DNA of 64,000 nucleotides from Ligilactobacillus animalis KCTC 3501 = DSM 20602 (GCF_001434535.1 NZ_AYYW01000025.1:186263-250262), one strand, 5' to 3'; counted from the stretch's first letter, positions 39,526 to 48,908 are shown. Numbers and translations are program-made. Notes: a model not told the origin generated them from the letters alone.

Positions 39526-41514
39526 CTATTCTTTTCGCAAAGCTTCAACTGGGTCTAATTTTGAAGCGCGATCGGCTGGCAAAAGTCCCGCTAACATGCT
39601 GATGACTACACTGATCACGATCCCTGTCAAAATATAGTTAGTCGTCATCATCACTACTGGCACCTCAAACTGCGCTACCGTAAAATGGTTGACTAAAACT
39701 TGTAAGATCCAAGTCAACACGACTCCCAGTATTCCTGAGCTGAGACCGATCAAGAAAGCTTCTGAAACAAAGATCCGGCGAATGTCTTTTCTTCTAGCAC
39801 CTAAGGCTTTCAAGACTCCGATCTCTTTAGTGCGTTCAACCACCGAGATATTCAAGACTACTAAGATCATGATCGCTGAGACCACTAACGAAACGGCGGC
39901 GATCGCGGCTAAGACATAGCTGATGACATCCATCATCTTAGTAAACATCTCAGTCATCGTTTCTTGCATCGAGCCACTGAAACCAAGCTTTTTGACCTCA
40001 TCTTTGATCTTTTCGGTATTGTCTTTATCCTTAGTATAGAGATAGACAACATTAGGCTTCAACGTCTGTCCATTTTGAGCAAAAATATCTTTTAGATCGC
40101 TATAACGGACGATCGCAGTGCTGAAGTTAGACCCCTGCTGTTCATAGGTCCCGCTGACCTTTAATTTTTGCTCGACTTGCTTACCATCGATCGTTAGCTT
40201 GAACGTTACTTCTTTACCAACAATATTCTTGGCCAAGAGATCTGCCGTTCCCTTATCAAGTAATACCTCATCTTTTCCAGGGGCTTTACCTGAAACGATA
40301 CTTGACTTGGTGATATTGCTCGACATCGTTTGTAACGTCATGATCGTAGCATTTTTATCACCATAACTAACACTGTTTGTGCCTAACGAAAGCGTCGAAT
40401 AGCCCTTTTCCAGACGATCGACATGTTTGATAGTTTTAAGTTTTGTGATATCTTTTGTCGTAAAATCATTATCTGTTCCCGAGCCCGTCAAAGCTGCCAT
40501 ATTGTTTTGTTGCATCCGACTGATCTCTGCATGATCGTCCATATCCGGTTGCTTATCAGGATCAGGCATCATGCTTTGGCGATGGACTTCTGTCACATTA
40601 GGATTGGTGTAACTATTCATCGTATCTTTAATATAATTAGTTACGCCCCGCCCGATCGATAACATCAAAACAACTGCCATGATCCCGATACTAGTCCCAA
40701 AGGCAACTAAAGTATTACGGCCCAATTTGGCTTTCATATTGAGAAAGGCTAATCTGATCGCATTGAACAAGCTCATATTTTTGACTTCGATAGCGTCATG
40801 TTCTGTTCTCGTCGCTAAGGGCTCTAACTTACCCGTCACTTCATCTGAAACCAGTTCTCCATTATCGATCCGCAAGACCCGTGTACAATGGGCAGCTACA
40901 CGATCTGAGTGAGTCACCATCAAAACTAACTTACCACTTTGCGCGATCTCTTTGATCAAAGCCAAAACATTGTCTGTCGTTTCAGCATCTAAAGCCCCCG
41001 TAGGTTCATCAGCAATGATAACATCGGGATCATTGATCAAAGCCCGGGCGATCGCAACGCGTTGCTTTTGGCCGCCAGAGATCTGATCTGGCTTTTTATA
41101 GAGATGATCTTTTAAACCAACCTTTTCTAACAGTTCCTTAGCGCGTTTGACCCGCGTCTCCTTATCGACATTAGATAACGTCATCGCTAAGGCAACATTA
41201 TCGATCAAATTCAAATGGGGGATCAAATTAAAGTTTTGAAAGATAAACCCGATGCTTTTCTTATGGTAATCAGCTAGTTCTTGTGCAGTGTAATCGCGCA
41301 AATTTTTACCGCGATAACTGATTTCACCCTCAAAGTCAGAATCCAAGCCACCGATCAAATTCATCAACGTGGATTTTCCACTCCCCGATTCACCGACGAT
41401 CGAGACTAACTCACCGGCTGAAAAGGTCGCATTGATATTTTTCAACGCCTCAAAGGTGCCACCTCCAGCCATTTTATAAATTTTAACGACATTTTTTAAT
41501 TTTAAGATATCCAT
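39526..41514 (-). CDS. MacB-like ABC exporter, ATPase fused to FtsX permease
   Basis: About 662 aa in one chain. N-terminal ATPase: Walker [10 protein letters not shown] (about 39), signature [14 protein letters not shown], Walker [13 protein letters not shown]. Then a helix near 260, a large extracellular MacB_PCD domain (about 300-520) and three C-terminal FtsX helices ([21 protein letters not shown]...). Members export peptides, lipids or antimicrobials, or work with two-component systems in bacteriocin resistance. No regulator or immunity gene is adjacent. Start MDILKLKN preferred, three codons into the longest frame. Confidence 0.88.
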   Translation of the reverse strand: MDILKLKNVVKIYKMAGGGTFEALKNINATFSAGELVSIVGESGSGKSTLMNLIGGLDSDFEGEISYRGKNLRDYTAQELADYHKKSIGFIFQNFNLIPHLNLIDNVALAMTLSNVDKETRVKRAKELLEKVGLKDHLYKKPDQISGGQKQRVAIARALINDPDVIIADEPTGALDAETTDNVLALIKEIAQSGKLVLMVTHSDRVAAHCTRVLRIDNGELVSDEVTGKLEPLATRTEHDAIEVKNMSLFNAIRLAFLNMKAKLGRNTLVAFGTSIGIMAVVLMLSIGRGVTNYIKDTMNSYTNPNVTEVHRQSMMPDPDKQPDMDDHAEISRMQQNNMAALTGSGTDNDFTTKDITKLKTIKHVDRLEKGYSTLSLGTNSVSYGDKNATIMTLQTMSSNITKSSIVSGKAPGKDEVLLDKGTADLLAKNIVGKEVTFKLTIDGKQVEQKLKVSGTYEQQGSNFSTAIVRYSDLKDIFAQNGQTLKPNVVYLYTKDKDNTEKIKDEVKKLGFSGSMQETMTEMFTKMMDVISYVLAAIAAVSLVVSAIMILVVLNISVVERTKEIGVLKALGARRKDIRRIFVSEAFLIGLSSGILGVVLTWILQVLVNHFTVAQFEVPVVMMTTNYILTGIVISVVISMLAGLLPADRASKLDPVEALRKE

Positions 41515-41580
41515 CCTGCCCATCCTCTCCGTATCTTCCCCCTCACCATAATTTTAATATTTAATAATTGAACCGTCTAC

Positions 41581-41613
41581 AAAAAAAGACTAGTGACAAT
41601 TGCCCCTAGTCTA
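41581..41613 (-). terminator. Terminator of the envelope-stress operon
   Basis: AGACTAG/CTAGTCT stem with T7 tail on the minus strand after the glsB stop. Confidence 0.82.
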
Positions 41614-41624
41614 AGCCGTTTTAA

Positions 41625-41879
41625 CTATGCATGTGCTCTTCTACTAAAGATAGCCGACACAATAAGTACCAAGATCACCGCACCGATGATCGAAGGAATG
41701 ATCGCCATCCCCGCAACCTGTGGTCCCCAAGCACCTAGTAAAGCTTCACCTAATGATGAACCGATCAGACCAGCTAAAATATTACTGATCCAGCCCATCG
41801 AACCACCATTTTTCGTCAAGGCACCTGCAATTGCACCAATGATCGCACCAACGATCAATACCCAAAGCCAATGTAACAT
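41625..41879 (-). CDS. GlsB/YeaQ/YmgE family membrane protein
   Basis: 84 aa, three hydrophobic helices with the transglycosylase-associated pattern GAIIGAIAGALTKNGGSMGWISNILAGLIGSSLGEALLG. Function unproven despite the family name; stress-induced in many Gram-positive bacteria. Last gene of amaP-gls24-csbD-glsB, 13 bp after csbD. Confidence 0.9.
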   Translation of the reverse strand: MLHWLWVLIVGAIIGAIAGALTKNGGSMGWISNILAGLIGSSLGEALLGAWGPQVAGMAIIPSIIGAVILVLIVSAIFSRRAHA

Positions 41880-41892
41880 TTAAATCACTTCC

Positions 41893-42111
41893 TTATTTAT
41901 TTTTATCGTCTTTTTCAAATTTTTCTTTTAGTTTTTCAGCACCCTGTTCGATATCTTCTTTCAGATCAGCTGCTTTTTCACGCGCTTTACCCAACAATCC
42001 TTGTGCTTTACCTTGCGTTTCGCGCACCTTGTCATCGGTCAATTTTCCTTCAGTCTCTTTGACCTTACCTACTGCCTCGTCTTTTAAGCCTTTTAATTTT
42101 TCTTCACTCAT
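41893..42111 (-). CDS. CsbD family stress protein
   Basis: 72 aa, highly charged: LKGLKDEAVGKVKETEGKLTDDKVRETQGKAQGLLGK is the CsbD signature; the C-terminal half is an amphipathic helix rich in Lys/Glu. General stress protein without known activity, usually controlled with Gls24. Strong AGGAGG ribosome site. Confidence 0.9.
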   Translation of the reverse strand: MSEEKLKGLKDEAVGKVKETEGKLTDDKVRETQGKAQGLLGKAREKAADLKEDIEQGAEKLKEKFEKDDKNK

Positions 42112-42122
42112 TTTTGGTCCTC

Positions 42123-42494
42123 CTACTTATTATCTTGTTGCAATTCTTCTTTAGTTTTTACGTCGTTGATATGCATTTCAAATTTCACTAAATTTAGCCC
42201 TGTCATCTCGCGTAAAGCTTTTTGGACTCTGCTTGAGACCTCTTCAAAGATCGTCTCGGCACTTTTACCATATTCGATCGTGGCATCCATTTTGATCGCC
42301 ACTTGCTTTTCACCGACTTCAGCTTCGATCCCCTTGGTCTTATCGGTCCCTTGGGTCAGTTTATCGGTAAATTCACTGAACATGTTGCCATCAAGTGAAA
42401 TGATCCCGGGAACTTGATTTGCTGTGATCCCGGCAATTTTTTCGATCACCTGATCATCAAAGGTCAATTTCTGTTCTAACTTTTCTTTCTCCAT
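42123..42494 (-). CDS. Asp23/Gls24 family envelope stress protein
   Basis: 123 aa, Asp23 domain: IAGITANQVPGIISL, the acidic middle EVGEKQVAIKMDATIEYGKSAETIFEEVSSRVQKALREMTG. In staphylococci Asp23 coats the membrane through the anchor AmaP, which is encoded directly upstream here. The conserved small C-terminal tail ends EELQQDNK. Confidence 0.92.
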   Translation of the reverse strand: MEKEKLEQKLTFDDQVIEKIAGITANQVPGIISLDGNMFSEFTDKLTQGTDKTKGIEAEVGEKQVAIKMDATIEYGKSAETIFEEVSSRVQKALREMTGLNLVKFEMHINDVKTKEELQQDNK

Positions 42495-42523
42495 ATCGCT
42501 TACCTCGCAATTTCTTTGTATCC

Positions 42524-43069
42524 CTAGACAATAGTAACTTTTTGATCATAATGATATGGTTTAAGTTTTAAATTTAAACGTCTTAGTTCGATATTCAACA
42601 TCTCCTTTAAATCACGCCTCACAGTTTGGGTGATTTGTGACTCTAACACTGTAGGATCGGTCGTTTGCGATAACGTCGCCACAACAACTACATCAGCTTG
42701 CTTTCGATTAGATAACAACTTAACTTTGACCTCAATGTTAAACAGATCATACTTACCAAGCGTCAAACGAACATTATTCTCAACTGCCTTTTGATCGATC
42801 TGAACCTTACTGGCATGATCGCGGTGGATCGTCATACTGCCCTGTGTCGTCGGACGACTGATCGTCCAACTAAGCCACAAAACTGCAAGTACAACTAGAT
42901 ATATCCCAAGGCCTAAAATGACCTTTTGACCAAAGTCAGTCAGTAGATAGGCAAAAATATTTTGGAAGATACTTGCCTGTGGGAAAAACCACCAAGCGAT
43001 CACGATGCCTCCTAAAGCAGCTTGGAGAAACATTCCGAAACAAACACTCCATTTGATCCATGCTTTCAT
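42524..43069 (-). CDS. amaP: AmaP-like alkaline shock membrane anchor protein
   Basis: About 181 aa from the Met at 43069 (ribosome site AAAGGCGTG). Two N-terminal membrane helices (CFGMFLQAALGGIVIAWWF and VILGLGIYLVVLAVLWLSW) then a cytoplasmic Asp23-like domain. Anchors Gls24 at the membrane. First gene of the operon; the upstream 180 bp is very A/T-rich with no clear sigma-A match. Confidence 0.85.
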   Translation of the reverse strand: MKAWIKWSVCFGMFLQAALGGIVIAWWFFPQASIFQNIFAYLLTDFGQKVILGLGIYLVVLAVLWLSWTISRPTTQGSMTIHRDHASKVQIDQKAVENNVRLTLGKYDLFNIEVKVKLLSNRKQADVVVVATLSQTTDPTVLESQITQTVRRDLKEMLNIELRRLNLKLKPYHYDQKVTIV

Positions 43070-43198
43070 GACATCACGCCTTTCTTGTCCCTGTCTTAAC
43101 ACTAACAGATATCTCACATTTTTGCATGCTATTTCATAAGCAAATCAAACTTCTTAACATAAAATAAATAATATTTAATTTTTTATTATTTTTTCAAA

Positions 43199-43236
43199 AA
43201 AAGAGGCTTTTGTAATATTTGCACCACAAAAGCCTT
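43199..43236 (-). terminator. Terminator of the DUF2238-like gene
   Basis: GGCTTTTGT/ACAAAAGCC stem and CTTTTTTT tail on the minus strand. Confidence 0.82.
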
Positions 43237-43248
43237 AAATCATTATTA

Positions 43249-43926
43249 CTATTCAATTCGTTTAAAGAAGAAACTCTTTAACCAATTACGATTTTTCTTT
43301 AGTTGTACATAAGCTATCACTGCGAAAAGCAAGGCACCGATAAAATCAGCGAACAGATCGCCCATCGTATCCATCAACGCAGCGCGTCCAACTAACGGAC
43401 GTCCCGCCTGCATGTAACGTTGGAGGTTCATGCCAAAACTATCACACGTAAACTCATAAAATTCCCATAACACACCACAAAAGACCGCAAAGGCTACGCT
43501 ATACATCCCAATAAAAAAGGGTGAGATCTTTTCGATAGCATCATCTGGAACTAAAGCGCCAAAGGCTGAAAAGGCAAAACCACCTAACAATGCACCACTT
43601 AACAAATGCAGCCCTTTATCCCAATATGGAACACTGTAGAAATGATAGACTGTCCCTAAATAGACTGACCCATAAATAAAGAGGGCAAAGAACAAATACA
43701 ATGTTGGTGGTAAATAGATCCGCAAGCGCTTAGCGACCCACTTGGGGATCAGTACAATGATCAAACCTAATACGATCTCAAGTGCTAAAAACCAAGCTGC
43801 TCCTTGCTCTGCCGTGGGACCTAATAGAGCATCCTTGACTGTAAAGCCCAAGGATAACACCATCGAAATAACGACGAACAGTAAAAATATATTCAAACAA
43901 CGTTCACTAAAACTGCTTTTTTGCAT
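43249..43926 (-). CDS. DUF2238/YjdF-like membrane protein
   Basis: 225 aa, six membrane segments. Conserved polar motifs inside the membrane domain: PYWDKGLHLLSGALLGG (about 98-114), GVLWEFYEFTCDSFG and DTMGDLFADFIGALLF (about 183-198), the usual DUF2238 pattern. Function not established. Monocistronic, with own terminator. Confidence 0.8.
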   Translation of the reverse strand: MQKSSFSERCLNIFLLFVVISMVLSLGFTVKDALLGPTAEQGAAWFLALEIVLGLIIVLIPKWVAKRLRIYLPPTLYLFFALFIYGSVYLGTVYHFYSVPYWDKGLHLLSGALLGGFAFSAFGALVPDDAIEKISPFFIGMYSVAFAVFCGVLWEFYEFTCDSFGMNLQRYMQAGRPLVGRAALMDTMGDLFADFIGALLFAVIAYVQLKKNRNWLKSFFFKRIE

Positions 43927-44001
43927 GTTTTTCTTCCCTTCAAAAAATACTGCTATGTATTAATTAAAGGACAAGCACACAATTTTCGCAAGCGATTATC
44001 A

Positions 44002-44259
44002 TCAAATCGTTGGGAAAAGTCCATAATTTTCCGTTTCAAGCACCTTAGTTTTGATCTTGCGCTCCGATAATCCCTCTTGTAGCAGTGGTAACTTTAAGCG
44101 TGATTGTTGGTCCAGTAAAAAAACGACCATTTCTGCTTCGTTGACCCCAAATTCATCAGCTGCAAACGCAACCAGCTTCAAATGTAGATCTTCTGTCAAC
44201 TTTTTTAGTGCTTGATTCAACACTTGTTGTTTTGAGTTATTACTCTTGATAAGTAACAT
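44002..44259 (-). CDS. Hypothetical protein, 85 aa
   Basis: Starts behind AGGGGG with good spacing, so it is probably real. Soluble, mixed helix/strand: KQQVLNQALKKLTEDLHLKL, then DEFGVNEAEMVVFLL. No family recognised. It lies just downstream of a minus-strand terminator-like hairpin (44288-44318) in the long non-coding region, so its expression could depend on read-through. Confidence 0.55.
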   Translation of the reverse strand: MLLIKSNNSKQQVLNQALKKLTEDLHLKLVAFAADEFGVNEAEMVVFLLDQQSRLKLPLLQEGLSERKIKTKVLETENYGLFPTI

Positions 44260-44283
44260 GTCGATTCCCCCTAATTTTTAGTA

Positions 44284-44475
44284 AGGCAAAAAGGGGTTCC
44301 CACATCAGGCCCCCCTTATGCCGATAAGTATGAACAAGCTCGATCAAAAAAGATCGGCTTTCCGCCACTATAACTTATAATGCCAGAAAAATGTCTTATC
44401 AGGTCTTGACTGATTTCAGGACGACAAGCTTTTAACGCCCTAAGGCTGATACAGTGGGGCTTCACCGCTTAGCCT
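44284..44475 (-). ncRNA. Possible structured RNA or leader, minus strand
   Basis: A 530-bp stretch without genes. On the minus strand a promoter-like CTGACA-N17-TTATAT could start an RNA of about 190 nt near 44475, which has several pairings (GGCT/AGCC with GTG/CAC inside at 44441-44474; GCCGAT/ATCGGC at 44329-44358) and ends in a terminator at 44288-44318. The size suits a small regulatory RNA such as 6S, or an attenuator of the 85-aa gene. I cannot place it in a known RNA family. Confidence 0.3.
44288..44318 (-). terminator. Terminator-like hairpin ahead of the 85-aa gene
   Basis: AAGGGG/CCCCTT stem followed by TTTG on the minus strand, 29 bp upstream of that gene's ATG. Confidence 0.45.
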
Positions 44476-44488
44476 AAAACTTGAAAAT

Positions 44489-44636
44489 GACAGGATATAA
44501 AAATTATGCTATGATTGTGTCAGAATAATTGATCAAAGCTGACCAGCTAATTGTTGGCGCAATTGCTGGCATTAAGTTTCAATATCGTCAATGGACATGG
44601 ATCAGTATACGGGAAAGTAATACTGATCCTTTCAAC
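44489..44636 (+). other. Promoter followed by three tandem hairpins, plus strand
   Basis: ATGACA (44488-44493 region) -N17- TATGAT could start a plus-strand RNA near 44519. It would fold into GTCAG/CTGAC, CCAGC-AATTG/CAATT-GCTGG (one bulged T) and GGATCAGTAT/ATACTGATCC (11-nt loop) hairpins in a row. No coding frame of note. From 44637 to the XRE gene the sequence is A/T-rich and holds an inverted pair ATACCTA/TAGGTAT that may be a regulator site. Confidence 0.35.
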
Positions 44637-44792
44637 AAAGCAAACAAAATAGAGACAATTTTTAGATATACCTAAATCCTTTGCACTATGAATATATCAC
44701 TCCAAAATAGGTATGTCAATAAATCATCTTCATTTTGCACCCACTTTTTTCATTGGCGCTTTATTTGGTCGAATTGATAAAGGAGGTGTGAT

Positions 44793-45224
44793 ATGAAGTC
44801 AACGATCCCCGAAGTGATCATCACACTTCGAGAAAGTCACGACCTATCGCAAGCACAACTTGCTAAGCTGATGGGCTTAAATAAAAACGTTATGGGGCGG
44901 ATCGAACATGGTGATCGCCCATTACGCGCAGAGGAGATCTTAAAACTAGCCGAGATCTTCGATGTCTCAACTGATTTTATCTTAGGTAAAAAGTCTGCGG
45001 ATATTCCTAAGGGAGAAAAGCTTTATCACAAATATAATGAACAAACTGCAAAAGATCTCGCACGCAAGATCAAAGACTTGATCGATCTTACTGAAAATGA
45101 ACCCGATCTAAACTTTGACGGCCTACCTCTAACATCTGACAATCGCAAGTTACTTGCCAACGCGCTTGAGATCGGCTTAGAACTCAGCCAACGCAAGCAA
45201 GCAGAGCATTATGATAATAACTAG
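44793..45224 (+). CDS. XRE-family helix-turn-helix regulator
   Basis: 143 aa. N-terminal HTH (residues 8-62: LRESHDLSQAQLAKLMGLNKNVMGRIEHGDRPLRAEEILKLAEIF), then a short acidic helical tail, as in ImmR/cI-like repressors. Very strong ribosome site AAAGGAGGTGTGAT. Next gene is an ImmA-like protease, the usual anti-repressor partner. No integrase or phage gene is near, so the pair may be a relic of an element or a chromosomal stress switch. Confidence 0.85.
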   Translation: MKSTIPEVIITLRESHDLSQAQLAKLMGLNKNVMGRIEHGDRPLRAEEILKLAEIFDVSTDFILGKKSADIPKGEKLYHKYNEQTAKDLARKIKDLIDLTENEPDLNFDGLPLTSDNRKLLANALEIGLELSQRKQAEHYDNN

Positions 45225-45258
45225 AAAAGTTCTCTAATTTAGAGGACTTTTTATTTTA
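45225..45258 (+). terminator. Terminator between XRE and ImmA-like genes
   Basis: AAAGT-CTCT/AGAG-ACTTT stem followed by TTATTTT. The ImmA-like gene must then have its own promoter or rely on read-through. Confidence 0.6.
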
Positions 45259-45313
45259 CTTTTCTGAGGCAAGTGCTAAACTAAAACCAAACATACGTTC
45301 AGGAGGTTTAAAA

Positions 45314-45793
45314 ATGGAGCGCTTATTTGAAAAAGTCATTACTCTCAAACGATACGATCGGACTTTTGATCCTTATATTCTCTGTGCTACCTTAGATATT
45401 GAGATCTTATACTTTGATCTTGGCGATATTCTAGGCTTTAAAACCACTTACTGTGATGTCTCATTGATCTATCTCAACCAACACCTTGCCACTACTACGC
45501 AACGTTTTGTCGTCGCACATGAACTAGGGCATATTTTGCTCCATAAAGGGATCAAACCACTATTGCTCCAATATATGAACCATAGTCGTTTTATCTCACA
45601 CTTTGAAGCAGAGGCCGATCGATTTGCGATCATCTTGCTTTTATGTCACTACTACGCGACGACCGATCTAGAAGTTGGTCCAGATAAATTGATGTATGAG
45701 CTGGGGATCCCCGAGCATTGTAAGGCATTATTCTTAGATACGTTTTCTCAAATGCAATTGCATCATCAACACTTAGCGCAGTTACTGCTTTAA
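45314..45793 (+). CDS. ImmA/IrrE family metallopeptidase
   Basis: 159 aa with zinc motif HELGH (69-73) and the downstream acidic residue in HFEAEADRFAIILLL, as in ImmA, which cleaves its cognate XRE repressor after DNA damage or signalling. Start behind AGGAGG. Encoded 89 bp after the XRE gene, same strand. Confidence 0.88.
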   Translation: MERLFEKVITLKRYDRTFDPYILCATLDIEILYFDLGDILGFKTTYCDVSLIYLNQHLATTTQRFVVAHELGHILLHKGIKPLLLQYMNHSRFISHFEAEADRFAIILLLCHYYATTDLEVGPDKLMYELGIPEHCKALFLDTFSQMQLHHQHLAQLLL

Positions 45794-45826
45794 AATAAAA
45801 AAGCCACGGTCAAGACCGTAGCTTTC
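45793..45826. terminator. Terminator between immA-like gene and rpmE2
   Basis: AGCTACGGTC-TT-GACCGTGGCT with T-rich tail on the minus strand; convergent genes share it. Confidence 0.8.
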
Positions 45827-45836
45827 ATGAAATATA

Positions 45837-46085
45837 TTAGTTTGTAAAACCGTATTTCTTGTTGAAGCGATCCACACGACCATCGGCTTGTGTGAATTTT
45901 TGCTTACCTGTGTAGAATGGGTGTGAGTCGCTGGAGATTTCCACACGAATCAATGGGTATGTGTTACCGTCTTCCCATTCAATTGTTTCTTCAGTTGTCT
46001 TTGTTGAACCAGACAAGAACTTGTAACCTGTAGCTGAATCCATGAAAACAACTTTGTGATAATCTGGATGGATTCCTTGTTTCAT
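45837..46085 (-). CDS. rpmE2: 50S ribosomal protein L31 type B
   Basis: 82 aa. [27 protein letters not shown] and [23 protein letters not shown] are the L31 type B pattern; it lacks the CxxC zinc motif, so it works under zinc limitation. Downstream of rho with a 100-bp gap. Confidence 0.97.
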   Translation of the reverse strand: MKQGIHPDYHKVVFMDSATGYKFLSGSTKTTEETIEWEDGNTYPLIRVEISSDSHPFYTGKQKFTQADGRVDRFNKKYGFTN

Positions 46086-46184
46086 TCTAATTTCGCTCCT
46101 TTGCCCTGATCCATTTGCTGGGTCAGAGTTATTTTCGTGTTATACAACAAACAACATGATACCATGAATTTTACTTCGTTGCAA

Positions 46185-47498
46185 TTATCTTTTGCGATTT
46201 TGTGTCGAACTATTTGAAAGTTCTAGTTGATCGATCTGCATACAAAAATCTTGATTATTTTTGGTTTGGCGCAAGATCTTTAAGATCTGTTCGGTGTCCT
46301 TTAGCGTGTCATCCCCCATCGCACGGCGCAGTTTCCAAACTGCTTCCAATTCATCGTCTGAAAGGAGTAATTCTTCTTTACGCGTTCCTGATTTTTTCGA
46401 GTCGACCGCTGGGAAGATGCGACGTTCGGCTAAGGTTCGGCTCAATTGCAGTTCTTGGTTACCGGTCCCCTTGAACTCTTCAAAAATAATATCATCCATT
46501 CGACTACCAGTATCAACTAAAGCGGTCGCCAAGATCGTCAAGCTCCCACCTTCTTTGACATTCCGCGCAGCCCCAAAGAACTTCTTAGGGCGATACAGTG
46601 CCGTTGGATCAAGACCACCAGATAAGGTCTTTCCGCTTGCTGGGACGACTAGATTATATGCTCGAGCTAAACGTGTCAACGAATCCAATAAGATGATGAC
46701 ATCTTGTTTGTCTTCAACTAACCGCATCGCTCTTTCTAAGACCAGCTCAGAAATATGCACATGGTTTTCTGGACGTTGATCAAACGTTGAGTAGACGACC
46801 TCACCATTTGGATTGATCTTCGCTAAATATTCTTCCAGATCGGTCACTTCTTCAGGTCGTTCATCGATCAGAAGGACTAATAGCTTTGCTTCGGGATGAT
46901 TTTTCGAGATCCCTGCCGCAATATCCTTTAAAAAGGTAGTCTTACCCGCTTTAGGTGGTGCCACGATCAGCCCCCGTTGGCCAAAACCGATCGGGGCAAA
47001 TAGGTCGATCATTCGTGTCGATAATTTTTTAGGATCATGTTCTAAGATCAAACGTTGATCAGGATATTTTGCCGTTAACGCTGGAAAATGCGGTCTACCT
47101 TTGGCTTCTTCTGGACTTTTTCCGTTAACAGAATCGATATAAAGCATTCCATAGCGGTCGTTAGCGACATTTTGTCTTGGAGGTCGGACTTTACCTACGA
47201 CCTCATCGCCGTTACGCAAGCCAAAGCGCTTGATCTGAGAAGCCGAGACATAAATATCTTCTTTGGATTGACTATAATTCAATGGACGTAAAAAGCCGTA
47301 GCCACCTTCATCATAAAAGATCTCTAAGACGCCCTTCATGACAAAACTTGATTCTTCTGCTTGAGCACGGATAACAGCCAAGGAAAGTTCTTTTTTATTC
47401 ATCTGGCTGTAGTATTTGATCTTATACTTACGTGCGTACTCATATAATTCTTTTAACGTCTTTTTTTGTAAGTCTTCTAAAGTTTGCATTTCTGACAT
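46185..47498 (-). CDS. rho: Transcription termination factor Rho
   Basis: 437 aa hexameric RNA helicase. N-terminal Rho domain and cold-shock-like RNA-binding OB fold (VLEIFYDEGGYGFLRPLNYSQSKEDIYVS), Walker A VAPPKAGKTTFLKDIA, Walker B IILLDSLTRLARAYN, Q-loop and R-loop GGSLTILATALVDTGSRMD. Complete length. Behind murA2 by 24 bp; GAGGCGATCGC precedes the ATG. Confidence 0.97.
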   Translation of the reverse strand: MSEMQTLEDLQKKTLKELYEYARKYKIKYYSQMNKKELSLAVIRAQAEESSFVMKGVLEIFYDEGGYGFLRPLNYSQSKEDIYVSASQIKRFGLRNGDEVVGKVRPPRQNVANDRYGMLYIDSVNGKSPEEAKGRPHFPALTAKYPDQRLILEHDPKKLSTRMIDLFAPIGFGQRGLIVAPPKAGKTTFLKDIAAGISKNHPEAKLLVLLIDERPEEVTDLEEYLAKINPNGEVVYSTFDQRPENHVHISELVLERAMRLVEDKQDVIILLDSLTRLARAYNLVVPASGKTLSGGLDPTALYRPKKFFGAARNVKEGGSLTILATALVDTGSRMDDIIFEEFKGTGNQELQLSRTLAERRIFPAVDSKKSGTRKEELLLSDDELEAVWKLRRAMGDDTLKDTEQILKILRQTKNNQDFCMQIDQLELSNSSTQNRKR

Positions 47499-47522
47499 GC
47501 GATCGCCTCTATCGTAATTATT

Positions 47523-48803
47523 TTAAAAATCTAGTGTTTCACTCTCAGTGATAACTTTCAGATCAACATTTAACCCGCGGAATTTTTCAACGATCCGATC
47601 ATACCCACGTAAAATGTTGTCCGCCTTGGTGATCGTTGTTGTACCATCTGCCATTAAAGCCAAACCTAACAATGATACGCCGGCTCTGATCTCGCCAGCT
47701 TCTACCGTTGTACCGATCAACTTCTTAGCGTGACCGATCGTGATCACACCATCTTGACTGGAGATCTTAGCACCCATTTTTTGCATTTCAGGAATATGCT
47801 TAGTTCTTTGTGGATAAAGGGTATCAATAATCGTTGAACTGCCCTTAGCTTTCATTAAAAGTGGAGTCAAGGGTTGCTGTAGATCAGTGGCTAAGCCTGG
47901 GAAAGGTGCGGTTTTGACGCTAACTGGGGCTAGAAGGTCGCCCCCAGGAACATAGATCTTATCTTCATCGATCTCAAGGGTCACGCCCATTTCTTGCATC
48001 TTAGCGATAAAAGGATCCAAATGTTCCGTGATCACATTTTTCACCAAGACCCCTTCACCGTTTGCAGCTGCAAATGACAAATATGTTCCCGCTTCGATCC
48101 GATCGGGAATGATCGTGTGAATGTTTTGCGCTTTTAAGCTGTCAACACCCTGTACGCGGATCACATCCGTTCCAGCCCCACGGATCTTAGCCCCCATGTT
48201 ATTTAAAAATGTTGCTAGATCAACGATCTCTGGCTCACGTGCAACATTTTCCATGATCGTTGTCCCTTTAGCTTTGACCGCAGCTAATAAAACATTGATC
48301 GTCGCACCGACCGAAACTAGATCAAAGAAGATCCGGGCACCTTGTAAGCCTTCTGGACCAGTCGTGATATAAACCGTATCATCTTTTTCAACGACTTTAG
48401 CGCCCAAAGCTTTAAAGCCCTTGATATGTTGGTCGATCGGACGTGGCCCGATATTATCACCACCGGGGAAACCTACGACAGCTTTACCGAATTTACCAAG
48501 CAAAGCACCCATAAAATAATAAGAAGCTCGCAAACTGCGAATAGCTCCACCGGGAAGTGGAGTGGATTCGATCGTTGTTGGATCAACGGTAAGTTTTCCT
48601 CGGTTATAAAATGATTTTACGTTCATTGATTTTAAAATCAACATTAAGTTGTGCACATCTAAAATATCAGGAACAGAATCAAATTCAACAGGTGTATCAG
48701 CTAAAATGGAAGCTGGAATAAGAGCTACAGTACTATTTTTGGCCCCGCCGATCGTCACTTCTCCTGACAATTTTTGCGAACCCTTGACAATCATTTTTTT
48801 CAT
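47523..48803 (-). CDS. murA2: UDP-N-acetylglucosamine 1-carboxyvinyltransferase (MurA2/MurZ)
   Basis: 426 aa, first committed step of peptidoglycan synthesis, adding enolpyruvate from PEP to UDP-GlcNAc. Signature GGAKNSTVALIPASILAD and RASYYFMGALLGKFG. The catalytic loop reads FPGGDNIGPRPIDQHIKG (about 113-130), with Asp where Cys115 normally sits; Asp is catalytically competent in other species and prevents alkylation by fosfomycin. Operon with rho. Confidence 0.96.
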   Translation of the reverse strand: MKKMIVKGSQKLSGEVTIGGAKNSTVALIPASILADTPVEFDSVPDILDVHNLMLILKSMNVKSFYNRGKLTVDPTTIESTPLPGGAIRSLRASYYFMGALLGKFGKAVVGFPGGDNIGPRPIDQHIKGFKALGAKVVEKDDTVYITTGPEGLQGARIFFDLVSVGATINVLLAAVKAKGTTIMENVAREPEIVDLATFLNNMGAKIRGAGTDVIRVQGVDSLKAQNIHTIIPDRIEAGTYLSFAAANGEGVLVKNVITEHLDPFIAKMQEMGVTLEIDEDKIYVPGGDLLAPVSVKTAPFPGLATDLQQPLTPLLMKAKGSSTIIDTLYPQRTKHIPEMQKMGAKISSQDGVITIGHAKKLIGTTVEAGEIRAGVSLLGLALMADGTTTITKADNILRGYDRIVEKFRGLNVDLKVITESETLDF

Positions 48804-48908
48804 TTTGTTAAATTCCTCACTAAATCAATTAAATAAATATATATCTTTTCGAATCATCATCAAATAGTCTGCGCAGATCATTAAACAGTAAACAATGCGC
48901 CATATTGA

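Noticed and set aside
44260..44792. tmRNA, RNase P RNA, SRP RNA, T-box or CRISPR/tracrRNA
   Set aside because: None of the conserved sequence hallmarks of these RNAs is present on either strand.
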